DNA from: Oreohelix idahoensis
Lineage: Eukaryota > Mollusca > Gastropoda > Stylommatophora > Oreohelicidae
Length of the DNA: 64,000 nt
NCBI GenBank assembly: GCA_024509875.1
Contig: JAMPIV010005820.1
Location: forward strand, 223,501-287,500
Direction: 5' to 3'
Below the pieces are notes generated by a model. The model saw only the letters and a program-made list of their open reading frames with translations, searched no databases and had not been told where the DNA came from. Below are positions 37,386 to 48,900 of this stretch, piece by piece. Position 1 is the first letter of the stretch, and each line of letters begins with the position of its first letter. The translations under genes were made by a program, and so were the position numbers.

Positions 37386-38751
37386 CTATAAAGGGAAGTT
37401 TCAATTTCCTGTAGCAGGAAGATTCCGTCTCTTATAGTGGCAGGTTTCCATTTCTTACAGCATGAGGTACAGCATGAGGTACAGCATGAGGTACAGTATG
37501 AGGTACAGCATGAGGTACAACATGAGTACACAATGAGGATTCTATCTCTTACAGCATGAGTATTCCATTTCAAACAGCATGAGAATTTCACTCCCTTCAG
37601 CTTGAAGATTCCATTTTTTACAGCATGGGAATTTCACTTCCTACAGCTTGAGGATTCCATGTCTTACAGAATGGGAATTTCACGTCCTACAGTTTGAGGA
37701 TTCCATTTCTTACAGCTTGAGAATTTCACTTCCTATAGCTTGAGGATTCAATTTCTTAAAGCTTGAGGATTCCGTTTCTTACAGCATAAGGATCCCATTT
37801 CCTACACCATGAGAACTTACAGCATGAGGATTCCATTTCTTACAGCATGAGAATTTAACTTCCTACAGCATGAGGATTCCATTTCTTACAGCATGAGAAT
37901 TTCTCTTCCTACAGCTTGAGGATTCCATTTCTTACAGCTTGAGAATTTCACTTCCTACAGCTTGAGGATTCCATTTCTTACAGCTTGAGAATTTCACTTC
38001 CTACAGCTTGAGGATTCCATTTCTTACAGCATGAGAATTTCACTTCCTACAGCTTGAGGATTCCATTTCTTACAGCTTGAGAATTTCACTTCCTACAGCT
38101 TGAGGATTCCATTTCTTACAGCTTGAGAATTTCACTTCCTACAGCTTGAGGATTCCATTTCTTACAGCTTGAGAATTTCACTTCCTACAGCTTGAGGATT
38201 CCATTTCTTACAGCTTGAGAATTTCACTTCCTACAGCTTGAGGATTCCATTTCTTACAGCTTGAGGATTCCATTTCTTACAGCTTGGGGATTCCATTTCT
38301 TACAGCATGAGAATTTCACTTCCTACAGCTTGAGGATTCAATTTCTTACAGCTTGAGAATTTCACTTCCTACAGCTTAAGGATTCCATTTCTTACAGCAT
38401 GGGAATTTCACTTCCTACAGCTTGAGGATTCCATTTCTTACAGCTTGAGAATTTACAGCTTCAGAACTTACAGCTTGAGAACTTACAGCTTGAGAACTTA
38501 CAGCTTGAGGATCCCATTTCCTATACCATGAGAATTTCACGTCCTACAGCTTGAGGATTCTATTTCTTACACCATGAAAATTTCACTTCCAACAGCTTGA
38601 GGATTCTATTTCTTACACCATGATAATTTCCCTTCCTACAGCTTGAGGATTCCATTTCCTACAGCTTGAGGATTCTATTTCTTACAGCATGAGAACTTAC
38701 AGCTTGAGAACTTACAGCTTGAGGATTCCATTTCTTATACCATGAGAATTT
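37386..38751. repeat. Satellite S1, left block (23-bp monomers in 46-bp dimers)
   Basis: Monomer TTGAGGATTCCATTTCTTAC+AGC alternates with TTGAGAATTTCACTTCCTAC+AGC, so the higher-order unit is 46 bp. Homogeneity is highest at about 37900-38250, with decayed units at the left edge. A 15-bp short form (CTTGAGAACTTACAG) appears near 38450 and 38690. Confidence 0.93.
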
Positions 38752-39553
38752 TGTGACAGTAAGGACTGTTACGTCGGATTTACACTAAGGTGCTGCCACT
38801 TAATTATAGTTAGGGTAAGAATACTTAGCAAGATGTAACACTAAGTATATGAGCGTGTCTAGTTAGTGTAATAACACTAGTCACAAATCCTATGAGTGAT
38901 TTAATTAAAGGTTTAGAAATGACGTCATCGAACTTGGGGTAGAATAGCCCAGTAGTTAGGACGGAAGTGATGGTTTGAGAGAAGGGGGTTAAGTGAGTTG
39001 TTTTTGGGCACGAGACGAGCGAGGCAGTGATTTTTGGGTTTGGACCATCTTGTAAGTTGGAGGGCTGTGTAATATTTCTTGGGATGACTGGTTTGTATAC
39101 CACAGAAGCACATGTATTTATGAACTAATATGAAGTTGTCAGAGTGTGCAGACACTAAATGAAGGTATACATTCATATTTAGTCCAGCTTGAACTTATTT
39201 CCTGAACGTCAGTAGGAAGTGTCGTTTGTTTACATCAGGTAATAAAGAAAAGAATATTACCATATTTTCGACGATCTTACAGTCTGAAACATAAACACAG
39301 TTACGAATCTCCAAAAGAACCACCTGGGTTATGTTCCAATTCCTATTCTGTAATCACCATCTCTGGCAGTCGCCAGTAAAACAACAGATGAACATTGATA
39401 AAAGATTCCACCCCATTCTCACCCTGTCACACTAGACTTGATTTGTCGCCGTGACCTAGCCCGGTCACATCTAACTTGATTTGGTGCCGTTCCCGTCCAC
39501 TCCCCGGCCACATAACTTGATTTGGTGCCGTTCCCGTCCACTCCCCGGCCACA
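38752..39553. mobile_element. Solo LTR (802 bp) inserted in satellite S1
   Basis: The ends are TGTGACAGTAAGG and CCCGGCCACA (TG...CA), with ATTT at 38748-38751 and 39554-39557. The satellite sequence GAGAATTTCACTTCC is restored when the insertion is removed. The last 120 bp are three tandem ~40-bp units, each with ACTTGATTTGGTGCCG or a variant, resembling a primer-binding-site context. No coding sequence is present. Confidence 0.8.
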
Positions 39554-40085
39554 ATTTCACTTCCTACAGCTTGAGGATTCCATTTCCTACAGCTTGAGGA
39601 TTCTATTTCTTACAGCATGAGAACTTACAGCTTGAGAACTTAAAACATGATAACTTACAGCATGAGAACTTACAGCTTGAGGATTCTATTTCTTACAGCA
39701 TGAGAACTTACAGCTTGAGAACTTACAGCTTGAGAACTTACAGCATGAGAACTTACAGCATGAGAACTTACAGCTTGAGGATTCTATTTCTTACAGCATG
39801 AGAACTTACAGCTTGAGAACTTACAGCGTGAGAACTTACAGCTTGAGAACTTACAGCATGAGAACTTACAGCATGAGAACTTACAGCATAAGAACTTACA
39901 GCATGAGAACTTACAGCTTGAGAACTTACAGCATGAGAACTTACAGCATGAGAACTTACAGCATGAGAACTTACAGCATGAGAACTTACAGCTTGAGAAC
40001 TTACAGCTTGAGAACTTACAGCTTGAGAACTTACAGCATGAGAACTTACAGCATGAGAACTTACAGCTTAAGGATTCCATTTCTT
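39554..40085. repeat. Satellite S1, right block (15-bp units)
   Basis: After a few 23-bp units the array becomes nearly pure CATGAGAACTTACAG / CTTGAGAACTTACAG 15-mers (about 39790-40065). Plus reads MRTYS and minus reads CKFSS repeats; neither is a gene. From 40086 to 40978 I see no gene. Confidence 0.93.
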
Positions 40086-40978
40086 ATCGTTCCCGGGGGT
40101 CTCTGAGGAGACAAAGAAAGAACATGACTAATACACCTCAAGCATGTCGTAGAAGGCTACTAATATTAAATTGTGCATGAGGCTGGCAACCTTGTTATAT
40201 GAAACAAAATGCCACAGAAACCATCACTACAGGAGCATGCAACTGCTTGATGCAGGCTTGTTGCTAGGGTACTAACTACGGGTGTAGCTTCATGCTCCGT
40301 AAGAATTGTGACGAGAGGTTAATTAGAGTTTAAGATAATGCATAATAATGTATTTCAGAGGATACCAGGATAGTGCCAGATAAGAGACTGTTCTTTACAA
40401 GAAATTTCTCATTCTCTGAAAAGAGTAATAGTTATCGAGGTCAAAGGTTAAAGTCAGGCTGTATAGATTACTAGGTGAGATGGAAATGTGCAATTCTAGT
40501 CACCTATGTTGCCTTCTCTCGAAGACCAACCTAAGACTATAGCTTATCTAGGGGAAATTAATTCTCAAACAAGTAACTTGAACCAACGTCAATAATTTAC
40601 TCAAAACTGTGCATACAATTGGTAATTTTATTTATTTACATTATCTTGTTGATATTCTTTTGAAAACTCAAAGGGAACTCATAATCATAGAAAATAAAAT
40701 ATGGTTCAATGACAATATACGTATATATTTGTAGAGTTAATTTCAATTTAATTATCAATGTCACTCTTTCTTCTGTGATCGTGTTGCTTGAAGAAGCACT
40801 GTTCCACATTAAAATGTTATTACAATCTGTCGCTCACTTGTACTAGTTTTGAATTCTTCCTTCAAAGTTATTTAATTAGAAAGTCTCATAGACTGATAAT
40901 GATTGTCTTTATTCTCTTGGTTTATACCACAAGACTAAAATGTATCATATAAAGTTCTGCCAAATGTGGTAATATATA

Positions 40979-42518
40979 CCTGTCACAAAAAGTAGGGGAT
41001 GTTGAATTTAAAAGTTATCCAAAGACAATATATTTCAAATTAGTTCATTTATTCCTTCGTTCAAGTAAACTTGAGCATCATTACAAGACATTTGCGGTAT
41101 AAGAAGTGTTATGGCTTTACTCACATGATTTTAGTCGCACTGGCAACCAAGGCGGGGTAGGTACTTCATTTTCACAAAAATATTCCAATATTTCTAAAAA
41201 CGTGTAGGGCCCTCGTTTGCCGCTAAACATGCATTGCAAGGACGTCTCATACTGCAAATAAGCCTTTTGATGTTGTCTTGAGGAATTCTCTGCCACTCCT
41301 GCTGAAGGGCCTGGGCTAACTGCTGAAGAGTATGTGGAGCGGCTGGACGTTGTTGGACGCGTCTATTCAGGAGGTCCCACAAATGCTCAATAGGAGACAG
41401 GTCGGGGGACATCGGCGGCCACGGTAACGTTCGGATATGCTGCATCTGAAGGTGATCTTGGACGATGCGAGCACGGTGAGGACGGGCATTGTCTTCCTGG
41501 AAGATGAAATCTGGTTCGTGCCGTTGAGCAGATGGCACAACGATAGGCTCGATGATGTTGTCACGGTAGTAGAGCCCTGTGATATTGACCTGGCATATGT
41601 GAAGGTCGGTCCTGTCATTCATACAGATGCCTGCCCACATCATTACACTGCCACCTCCATAACGGTTGTGTGCAACAGTTGCAGGAGGCTGGTAACGCTT
41701 ACCTCGCCGTCGCCAGACACGTATTCGACGATCATGAAGATCCAAAACGAAACGGGACTCATCAGAAAACATCACTGATGCCCACTGTTGATTGGTCCAC
41801 CGATGATGACGTTGGCACCAATCCATTCTTGCTCGCCTGTGTTGTGGTGACATGGGCAAAGCTACAAACGGTCTGCATGAGGCCAGTTGCACTTGGTGCA
41901 AACGGTTTCGTGCTGTCTGAGTTGAGACCCGGATCCCAGTGGTCTGTTGAAGGTGTTGCTGAAGTTGAGTAGCATTTAGAGTCCGAGTTCTGAGGGCCTG
42001 AGTAACAAGAAGTGGATCTTGGCGGCGTGTAGTGACTCTTGGGCGGCCAGTCCAAGGCAGATCAGCCACTATGCGGAAATTTTGATACTGTTCCACAGTC
42101 TGCTGACAACTGACTGTGAAACATTGAGGCTCCGAGCAACATCCACTTGCCGACTTCCGGTTTGCAACATGCCTATGCCTATCCATCTCTGCTGTTCTGT
42201 CAAATGTTCCATGACGAAGAAAAGAAATTTTATCTGTTGCAGAACCTTTTTATACCTGTCCATGGTGAGTAGTGTTCATCAAACCCGTGATACACGCATT
42301 TTTTGTCAAAAAGAATAATGTGTGAACTTTACGGATGGGCCCCACCTCTGTTCTTGGGATTGGCTTACTCATCACGAGTCACCAGGTCAACATGATATTG
42401 CACGCGAGAGTGGAGAAGAGCGTGCTCGATATGTCCATACAACCATTAAAATACGAAATACAGTCTTTTGTAAAATAATACATACCATCTTAAAATATCC
42501 CCTACTTTTTGTGACAGG
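40979..42518 (-). mobile_element. Tc1/mariner-like transposon, second family, nearly complete
   Basis: Inverted termini CCTGTCACAAAAAGTAGGGG (40979) and its complement (to 42518) are flanked by TA within TATATA. At 1,540 bp with one transposase on minus, it is the usual size. It is not related at the ends to the 5971-7516 family. Confidence 0.92.
41194..42212 (-). pseudogene. Tc1-like DDE transposase, one frameshift
   Basis: The N-terminus lies in the frame starting near 42212 (MEHLTEQQRWIGIGMLQTGS, HTH VDVARSLNVSQSVVSRLW). It shifts near 42088 into the main frame (QNFRIVADLPWTGRPRVTTR) and runs to 41194. The catalytic residues are all present: Asp in VMFSDESRF, Asp in FQEDNARPH and Glu in LSPIEHLWD, a DD34E-type spacing by eye. 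The C-terminus is complete (RPCNACLAANEGPTRF). One indel is therefore the only defect I see. The enzyme would cut at the terminal repeats and integrate at TA. Confidence 0.87.
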
Positions 42519-42712
42519 TATATAAATGTAATATGAGGCAGTGTGGATTTGAGCCACTTATCTTGTGAGGCTCCCACTTTAGGACACCTGCAGCATATGA
42601 TGACTTGAGAAAACCCCAAAGCTGCGGGTTTTCCAATCAGTTGAGATGACAATGTTTGTGGCCTTAGTAATTCACAGTAAAACACTTTTACAATCAATTG
42701 TTTGTCTTAAAA

Positions 42713-42944
42713 ACCTGATTACGCGAAAGATAAAAGAGAAAAGCTGGTGGAAGAGATGAGGAAAGCCAAATTAGAAATCCTGGCTTTAACAGCAACAAAG
42801 AAAAAAGGACAAGGCGTTATGGATCTTGATGGCGACACGCTGCTCTACAGTGGTGTCACCACATCTGAAAGAGCAAAAGGGGGCATGGTGGCCAAAAACT
42901 AAAGAGATAATATCAAAGGATGGAACTTTGTCTCAGAGCGCATC
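42713..42944 (+). pseudogene. Family-B (RTE) LINE 5' coding fragment, left of the LTR element
   Basis: GATTACGCGAA, GAAAAGCTGGTGGAAGAGAT and GATGGAACTTTGTCTCAGAG match the start of the intact ORF at 57322-57655, with internal losses and stops. The LTR element at 42945 interrupts it. The sequence resumes at 51007 in register after the CATC duplication. Confidence 0.88.
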
Positions 42945-44005
42945 TGTAGCCGGGTATACCGTGCTTTGTTCAGAAAACAGACTATACTCTAACAAGACAG
43001 AGGAAGCACAGACCACCCCATAATTTTATATTTTATGAGAAACAGAAAATAATAAATTATAGTGTCACATATTTAGGGCAGAGTCGCTTCTACACGCCAT
43101 TTCTAATAGTTGGGTGATTTCCCCTGACCAATCGGATAGCTCAGATTTACCCCGGGGAATATAGAACAACGACGCCATCTGGCAGTTAGAATGAAGGAGC
43201 GAAACTGAATAGGACGTGTCTGGTCCAGCTCTACATATTCCTTAGTTTGAGGAAATCAACTTCAACATTTATTATAAAATGTGTATTTCAGGACATTGAG
43301 TGGTTTTATATTCCTTGCTTGCGTAAGTAGTAACTATCATTCAACGCATATTTTGAATAGAGCTTCCAACCCTAGTTGCAGCAGAACTAGGTTCGAGGAT
43401 TGAGTCAATTTGCAAAACTAGTCTTACACCTCAAACCATGCTGAGCAGAAAATACCCTTGTGTTGGAAAATATTTAACTCAAGGAATACTTATGATGATA
43501 AAGAAATCAAGGACTAATCTGAAGGGATGAGAATATGTCGTCGAACCTAAAATAAAACGTTAACCTAAAGAAAGGAACACAGTGGAAAGAAAAAGTTCGC
43601 CATATTTGAAAAATTGAGTAGGCCTATGAGATAAAGATGCAAAAGGGATTTTTGCATCGATGAAAGCATCTGATGATATGTTAGAACTTTATTGTTATTA
43701 TTATTGTAAAAATGTTCTGAATTCCTGACTTTTGTTGAAATTTGACTTCATGCTGAAAGATATTAAAAGATTTGCATGAAATAGAACGCTGTTGAAAAGG
43801 TGAATTTCTACAGTTTGAGATTAAGCTAAGAAATCTATCCATCTCAATTAAATTTGCTACATCAACACCTAAGAGAAGAATATCGAACCTGGTGACCCAA
43901 TCTTACAAAGGAGAGGAAACTATATCTCTAGCGGTCAAGGCTAGTTAACCAAACCTACTCTCTATAAAGTAAACTGAAAACCCTGCAAACCCCGGCTCTG
44001 CCACA
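42945..44005 (+). repeat. 5' LTR of the 8-kb element
   Basis: 1,061 bp, TG...CA. A CCAAT-containing stretch (CCCCTGACCAATCGG, 43113), AATAAA-like motifs (43049, 43550) and TCTATAAAG near 43960 are candidate control sites. Against the 3' LTR I noticed one substitution (CACAGTGG versus CACGGTGG, near 43580). Confidence 0.95.
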
Positions 44006-44006
44006 T

Positions 44007-44027
44007 ATGGTAATATGATGCCGTGAC
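44007..44027 (+). promoter_or_regulatory. Candidate primer-binding site
   Basis: TGGTAATATGATGCCGTGACC begins with TGG, complementary to the CCA of a tRNA 3' end, one base after the LTR. I cannot assign the tRNA. The core GATGCCGTGACC resembles the TGTCGCCGTGACC found in the solo LTR near 39445. Confidence 0.35.
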
Positions 44028-44084
44028 CACTTCTCTTTAAAAAGCAAAAACCCACCACTATAAGTCAAACAGAAAATAGCGAAG

Positions 44085-45923
44085 ATGGATCAATTAATGG
44101 AAGATTTCCAGCAACTTGGGGTAGAACAGCAGCAGCAACAGGAAAACAGATTCGCTCACGCACATCCCACTGCCCCAGATAAATATGTATATGGCTCGCA
44201 TACTGGAAGCTATTATGCTGTAGACCTACAGAAACCTAATGCAGGTTTTATTGAAAAGGAAGAAATGTTATACAACTCTACAACGGGAGGTTGCTATACC
44301 TCTAAACACGTACACAGACGAAGCGAAAACCCTTCATATGAAGAAAACAGAAAATCCTACACCCCAGATGAAGATGATGACAGTTGTTCAACCCATCGTA
44401 AAGTAACATACGCGGATAGGCGAAGTTACAGTGTTTACAGTAGAAACAACATATATCAATGTAAGAGTCGTCCTCAGCTTGACAGAGATAGACGATTTAT
44501 TGATTACCGGACATACGAAAAACCACATAGCACATGGCAGAAACGGAGGTATCCGATCCACGTTGTTCCCCGTTCGAATCCCCAGCACACAAAATCCCAT
44601 GCCCCCATGAGACAAACACCTCCATATTATCGCCACAGAGAAACAGAAAGCAGACCTCGTATACTATCATCGATCAGGTATAATGACAGCACGTCAAGGC
44701 ACACGACGGCAGCTAACAAACACTGGAACACATTGAATAAACGAGCTCAAAGAATGACTGTACGAAATTTCATAAATGCAGTTAAAACAAGAAAAATTTG
44801 GGAGTTTCGTAACATGACATCTAGGAACGGACAAGTTTGCCTCCTAACAACAGACGGATGGAGAGCACACATCGGTCCCATAACACCAGGAAAGACAACC
44901 AAGACATACCAACAAGTAAATTTAGCACAATCAACTCCTTGGAATACTCAACCCAGGCCAACAAAACAAGTACCAACAACAAATAAAACCAAGTTAATTT
45001 GTGCAAAAACAACGATGTTTTGTGTAGCAACACAAACAGACCTTCCTACGTCACCTTTTATTCACACTCAAACTTACTCCCGCAGTGATAAATCGTCAGC
45101 TGATACCTATCACACCCCCAGTTCAGGCAGTTCCAGTTGGAATACCAGCGACGGACAAACACTGCTATACCACAAGAACAAGATTGCTCGTTCAGAACAA
45201 TCAGATCCTGAAGAAACTATACCCAAGCAGATTGCTGAACCATATACCAGCAATCTTTATGAAGACGAAACGCAACAAGAAATGAGAAACTACAGTGTCA
45301 ACCCCGGCACAGCTTTGTCAGACCCCAACGAACAAAATGACAGAACAATGGTAGAACTATACGAACAAGAAACAGACATTGATACAGCTAGTTCTATTGA
45401 AACCAGTGATGCGGATAGTACATTATTTGTACCAGTCAGCTCCAGCGTCAAACGCGCCTACAAAACAGAATCTGATGACTCAATCCCTAGCAACAAAATT
45501 CCGCGTATACAGCACAACTATATCAGACGAAAGATTCTGAAGAAATGCTATCATGTTCCAAAACCAAGCCGAGAAGCAATAGCCTCAGCTCTACTAGTTA
45601 AAAACAACAGTGTGCAAATTACGCCCACTGAAAACTGTGTTAACGTACCACAGACCCAAGTCAGAAGAAAAATCAAGGCGAAACATATACCTACCTCAAA
45701 ACTAACAGATGTTCCAGCCTTACAAACCCCAACCACAGTGAAACCATCACCGCAATCAAAAGATGTTAAGCCATCACCGCATTCGCCAATGTCCTCAGAG
45801 CCCCAACAATCAGCAAATGCAGTGTCACCCACAGTTACTCAGTATGATTCTCGCCTAAGCAGTCGGGAAATTGCAATGTTGGAGTTTGCGAAAGAATTCA
45901 AAGACCTCGCAAAGCTATTCTGA
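44085..45923 (+). CDS. 612-residue protein of unknown function in LTR element
   Basis: The ATG at 44085 (MDQLMEDFQQLGVEQQQQQE) lies 80 bp after the 5' LTR, where gag normally starts. The protein is hydrophilic, rich in Thr, Ser, Asn, Gln, Arg, Lys and Tyr, with no signal peptide, membrane segment, zinc knuckle or protease motif. About residues 60-210 are basic and Tyr/Arg rich (RRSYSVYSRNNIYQ, PPYYRHRETESRPR). About 225-275 looks most ordered (KRAQRMTVRNFINAVKTRKI, VCLLTTDGWRAHIGP). About 350-470 is acidic and Ser/Thr rich. A basic patch follows (IRRKILKKCYHVPKPSRE). The C-terminus has VKPSPQ/VKPSPH repeats and a predicted helix (SSREIAMLEFAKEFKDLAKLF). I do not recognise the family. It could be a very divergent Gag or a captured gene. 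An AATAAA at about 46164 could end its mRNA. Confidence 0.75.
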   Translation: MDQLMEDFQQLGVEQQQQQENRFAHAHPTAPDKYVYGSHTGSYYAVDLQKPNAGFIEKEEMLYNSTTGGCYTSKHVHRRSENPSYEENRKSYTPDEDDDSCSTHRKVTYADRRSYSVYSRNNIYQCKSRPQLDRDRRFIDYRTYEKPHSTWQKRRYPIHVVPRSNPQHTKSHAPMRQTPPYYRHRETESRPRILSSIRYNDSTSRHTTAANKHWNTLNKRAQRMTVRNFINAVKTRKIWEFRNMTSRNGQVCLLTTDGWRAHIGPITPGKTTKTYQQVNLAQSTPWNTQPRPTKQVPTTNKTKLICAKTTMFCVATQTDLPTSPFIHTQTYSRSDKSSADTYHTPSSGSSSWNTSDGQTLLYHKNKIARSEQSDPEETIPKQIAEPYTSNLYEDETQQEMRNYSVNPGTALSDPNEQNDRTMVELYEQETDIDTASSIETSDADSTLFVPVSSSVKRAYKTESDDSIPSNKIPRIQHNYIRRKILKKCYHVPKPSREAIASALLVKNNSVQITPTENCVNVPQTQVRRKIKAKHIPTSKLTDVPALQTPTTVKPSPQSKDVKPSPHSPMSSEPQQSANAVSPTVTQYDSRLSSREIAMLEFAKEFKDLAKLF

Positions 45924-48900
45924 AAACACGCCCCTCAAGTCTTCAATGTACATGCCATCCCATGTACGGTCAACGCATATGTGAAAAAACCTTTTTAACA
46001 ATGTACTAACTTTCACATGTACTTTCGTTTCAGACTATGTTCAGATTGACAGTTATAGATGACTTTATGCCAGAAAGTTTTTTCCCAGCCATACCACTAC
46101 TGATGCCAGAGGAAAATCAAGACCAGCACACGGAGGATTTTCTTTAGATAGTATAGTTTTGTGAAATAAAAATGACAAAACAATTGATAACACACGGTGT
46201 TACGAGTTTACAGACATTATTTAGTTACAGACATTTTCTTAATATTTAGAATGTTATACAACCTTACCTATAACACATGTGTCACACTATTCTGTTGTAA
46301 CATGGATCTACTTTTGAAACTGATCATATTCCACGCTTCATTCACCAGACTTCTTGTCCTTGCAGATCCAGAGTCCTGTACTTTCGCATCTTAGTGCATT
46401 TTCATGCAGACACTTTACACCAGTAGTTTTTTTCTTCCCTCATACTATTATTTCTTTGATCTAAATTATGCTAAACTCCTTTATATCTATCACCTTGATC
46501 AATCATACTGTTCCCACTATGACATCTGTTAACAGCATATTAACTCATACCCAAAACTAGTATTGCATGTTATGCTATTTTTCTCCACAGGATTATTTCC
46601 AATGTACATTATTATTTTAGGCCCAGATGTATATTAGTACTGTCAAGATTTTAAAACATTCTCCTAAAGAAATTCCATATCCCAACCCTGACTCTCTATA
46701 GTAAGATTTTCTTCACCCCACTGGTACAACATCTTTAACTTACTATTTTTCCTTTCCACTATATTGAGACGACATTCTAGACTTGTGATCTTTTCAATCC
46801 CAATCATATTCATTCCTTGGAATTACAATCATGTTGTAATCAGGAGATCCTTGATGTACCCTTTCCTCGCCACTTATTGACAACAGATACTGCTACAATA
46901 TTCATTTTGTTCTAACCTAAACTATTACTTGCAGCCCTATTGGTTAGGATTTACTATTAGGAATATTGATAGTATATCTAGTGTTTAGTGAATTGATTTT
47001 TATCATTCTCTCGTACTTGTGATGCAAACAGAAAAGAAAAGAAATCACAAGAAAACAGAAGAGAAATGGAAAAAAAGAAATGAAAAAGAAAAAAAATGAA
47101 AAGAGACAAAACATAACAGAAAAATGAGAAGAGAAAAACAATTAGAATTTTTTTTTATAAGATGTGTTATGTTTATATGCCACCCTCACACAATTTGATG
47201 ATGATAAGCCAATATTGTAAAACATTGACTGCCCTGAGGTTAGCAGCCGACATAAAAGAAAAGAAAAAGAGAAAATAAATCACCATTTCAGAGTGAGAAA
47301 TTAGTTTTTACTCCTACTGCCCATTACCAGTCATACCCCCACCAACTTGATCTCTGATACTCCAGCAGTATTTTGTTGATACTGCCTATCACAAGTACCC
47401 CAATGACATTTGCGCATGCTGATTTTTTGCAAATGAAAAACCCCTTGAGAGCATTAGTATATGCTAACCCCAGATTGAACAAATTGCACCTATTGGTTGA
47501 TGATGCCTTTGCCCATGTTAAAGAAATAGCATTTGCACATGCTGACCTAGTAAATGAAATACCCCTCTACAGCATTTGTATATGCTGAACCCACATTGAA
47601 TACCCCATTACCGGATGATAACCCCTAATGACACATGAGATGAAGAAGCAACTGTTTATGTATGATGAAGATGCAATTTGCTATTAAGGTGAAACTTTAG
47701 GTCATGTTGTCACAGCTGACGTTTGGTTGTAATGTCGATACACAAATGCCCCACAGTACTGTCCACTAATAAATACAATTGTAGTCTTTCGTAGTTACGA
47801 AATAGACGAGAAAAATACTTGGAAATTTTTATGGATTTCCACGGACATAGATCAAAGCAAGGGACAAATGATTGCCATTAAAGGAACCATAAGAGTATGG
47901 ATTACCAATGAATACGAGATACATATGGAATATGAACATTCTATGAGAACCACAAATATACGAAAAAAAGGGCATATGAATAAAATAGTTGCATAATTAC
48001 CGCATCCAGCAGAAAATAAATGATAAGATTACCTCCGTATAGGAGAAGACATTTCCTTGATGTTTACATATGCTGTGTATTATAACCATTGTCATAATAA
48101 GGTGGATAGCAAATGATAATTGCTTGCTGATATTTATATAGAAACGGTTGTTATAATTTGACTGAATAATCATAGAGCCAAATATGACTGATACATTTTG
48201 ACGGCGATTGGATCACTAAAAATGATACATGGATGGAATTCAATGTTGCCCATAGGATACATGGATTGAAAATAATGATATTACCCCACGGACAAATGGG
48301 TAATGGATCAACACAGTGGATATATATAAAAGAAAAAGAATACCTGGATTTGAAATACATGAAGACGAGTCATGGATATATAAAAATAAAAAAAAATATA
48401 TGTATATATATTCCCTCATGCCCCACACCTGCAAATAACTTAGAAAATTTAAATAGGTTACCCATCTGGCTGTAGTCAGCAGATGTAATAAACACCGCAG
48501 GACTCTGACAAACCCTCGACCTGCGAAGGCAGAGTTGGTGTTGATATACTGAATATATGTACAAAACTATTTTATCTCATGTTGTCATAAAATTGGAAAA
48601 ATGTTGTTGATGTTTACAAAAATGATAATTGTTTAACTAATGTTGTAGAAGGCATTGCTAAGTATCGTACATAAGGAACCATTAAGGAGGAATTTCTAGA
48701 AATAACAGGACCACTAGAAAGGATTAAATAAACGATCTAGAGCACCGTAACTGACAAATTGGAAGAAAAATGAAGTAATATAGAACCTAATGTACAGAGT
48801 CCATGAAGCTTTGAAAATTTTTTCATTGTATTTCACATGTTGGTAAAATGTTGTAAACATATTGTTTTAATGCTTACTGATTAGTTGATGTTGGATAATG

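Noticed and set aside
37313..37591. Cys-rich minus-strand ORF (CCTSCCTSCCTSCC) resembling a metallothionein or small Cys-rich peptide
   Set aside because: It is a reading of imperfect GGTACAGCATGA repeats at the start of satellite S1, without a signal peptide or conserved spacing.
37386..40085. Regular spacing suggestive of a CRISPR array
   Set aside because: Units are contiguous tandem copies without unique spacers, in a eukaryotic repeat context with no cas genes.
39784..40106. CKFSS/MRTYS repeat proteins on opposite strands
   Set aside because: The 15-bp satellite period is a multiple of three, so frames stay open by chance.
44085..45923. Assignment of the 612-residue ORF as retroviral envelope or Gag
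   Set aside because: There is no signal peptide, membrane segment, zinc knuckle, major homology region or protease motif to support it.
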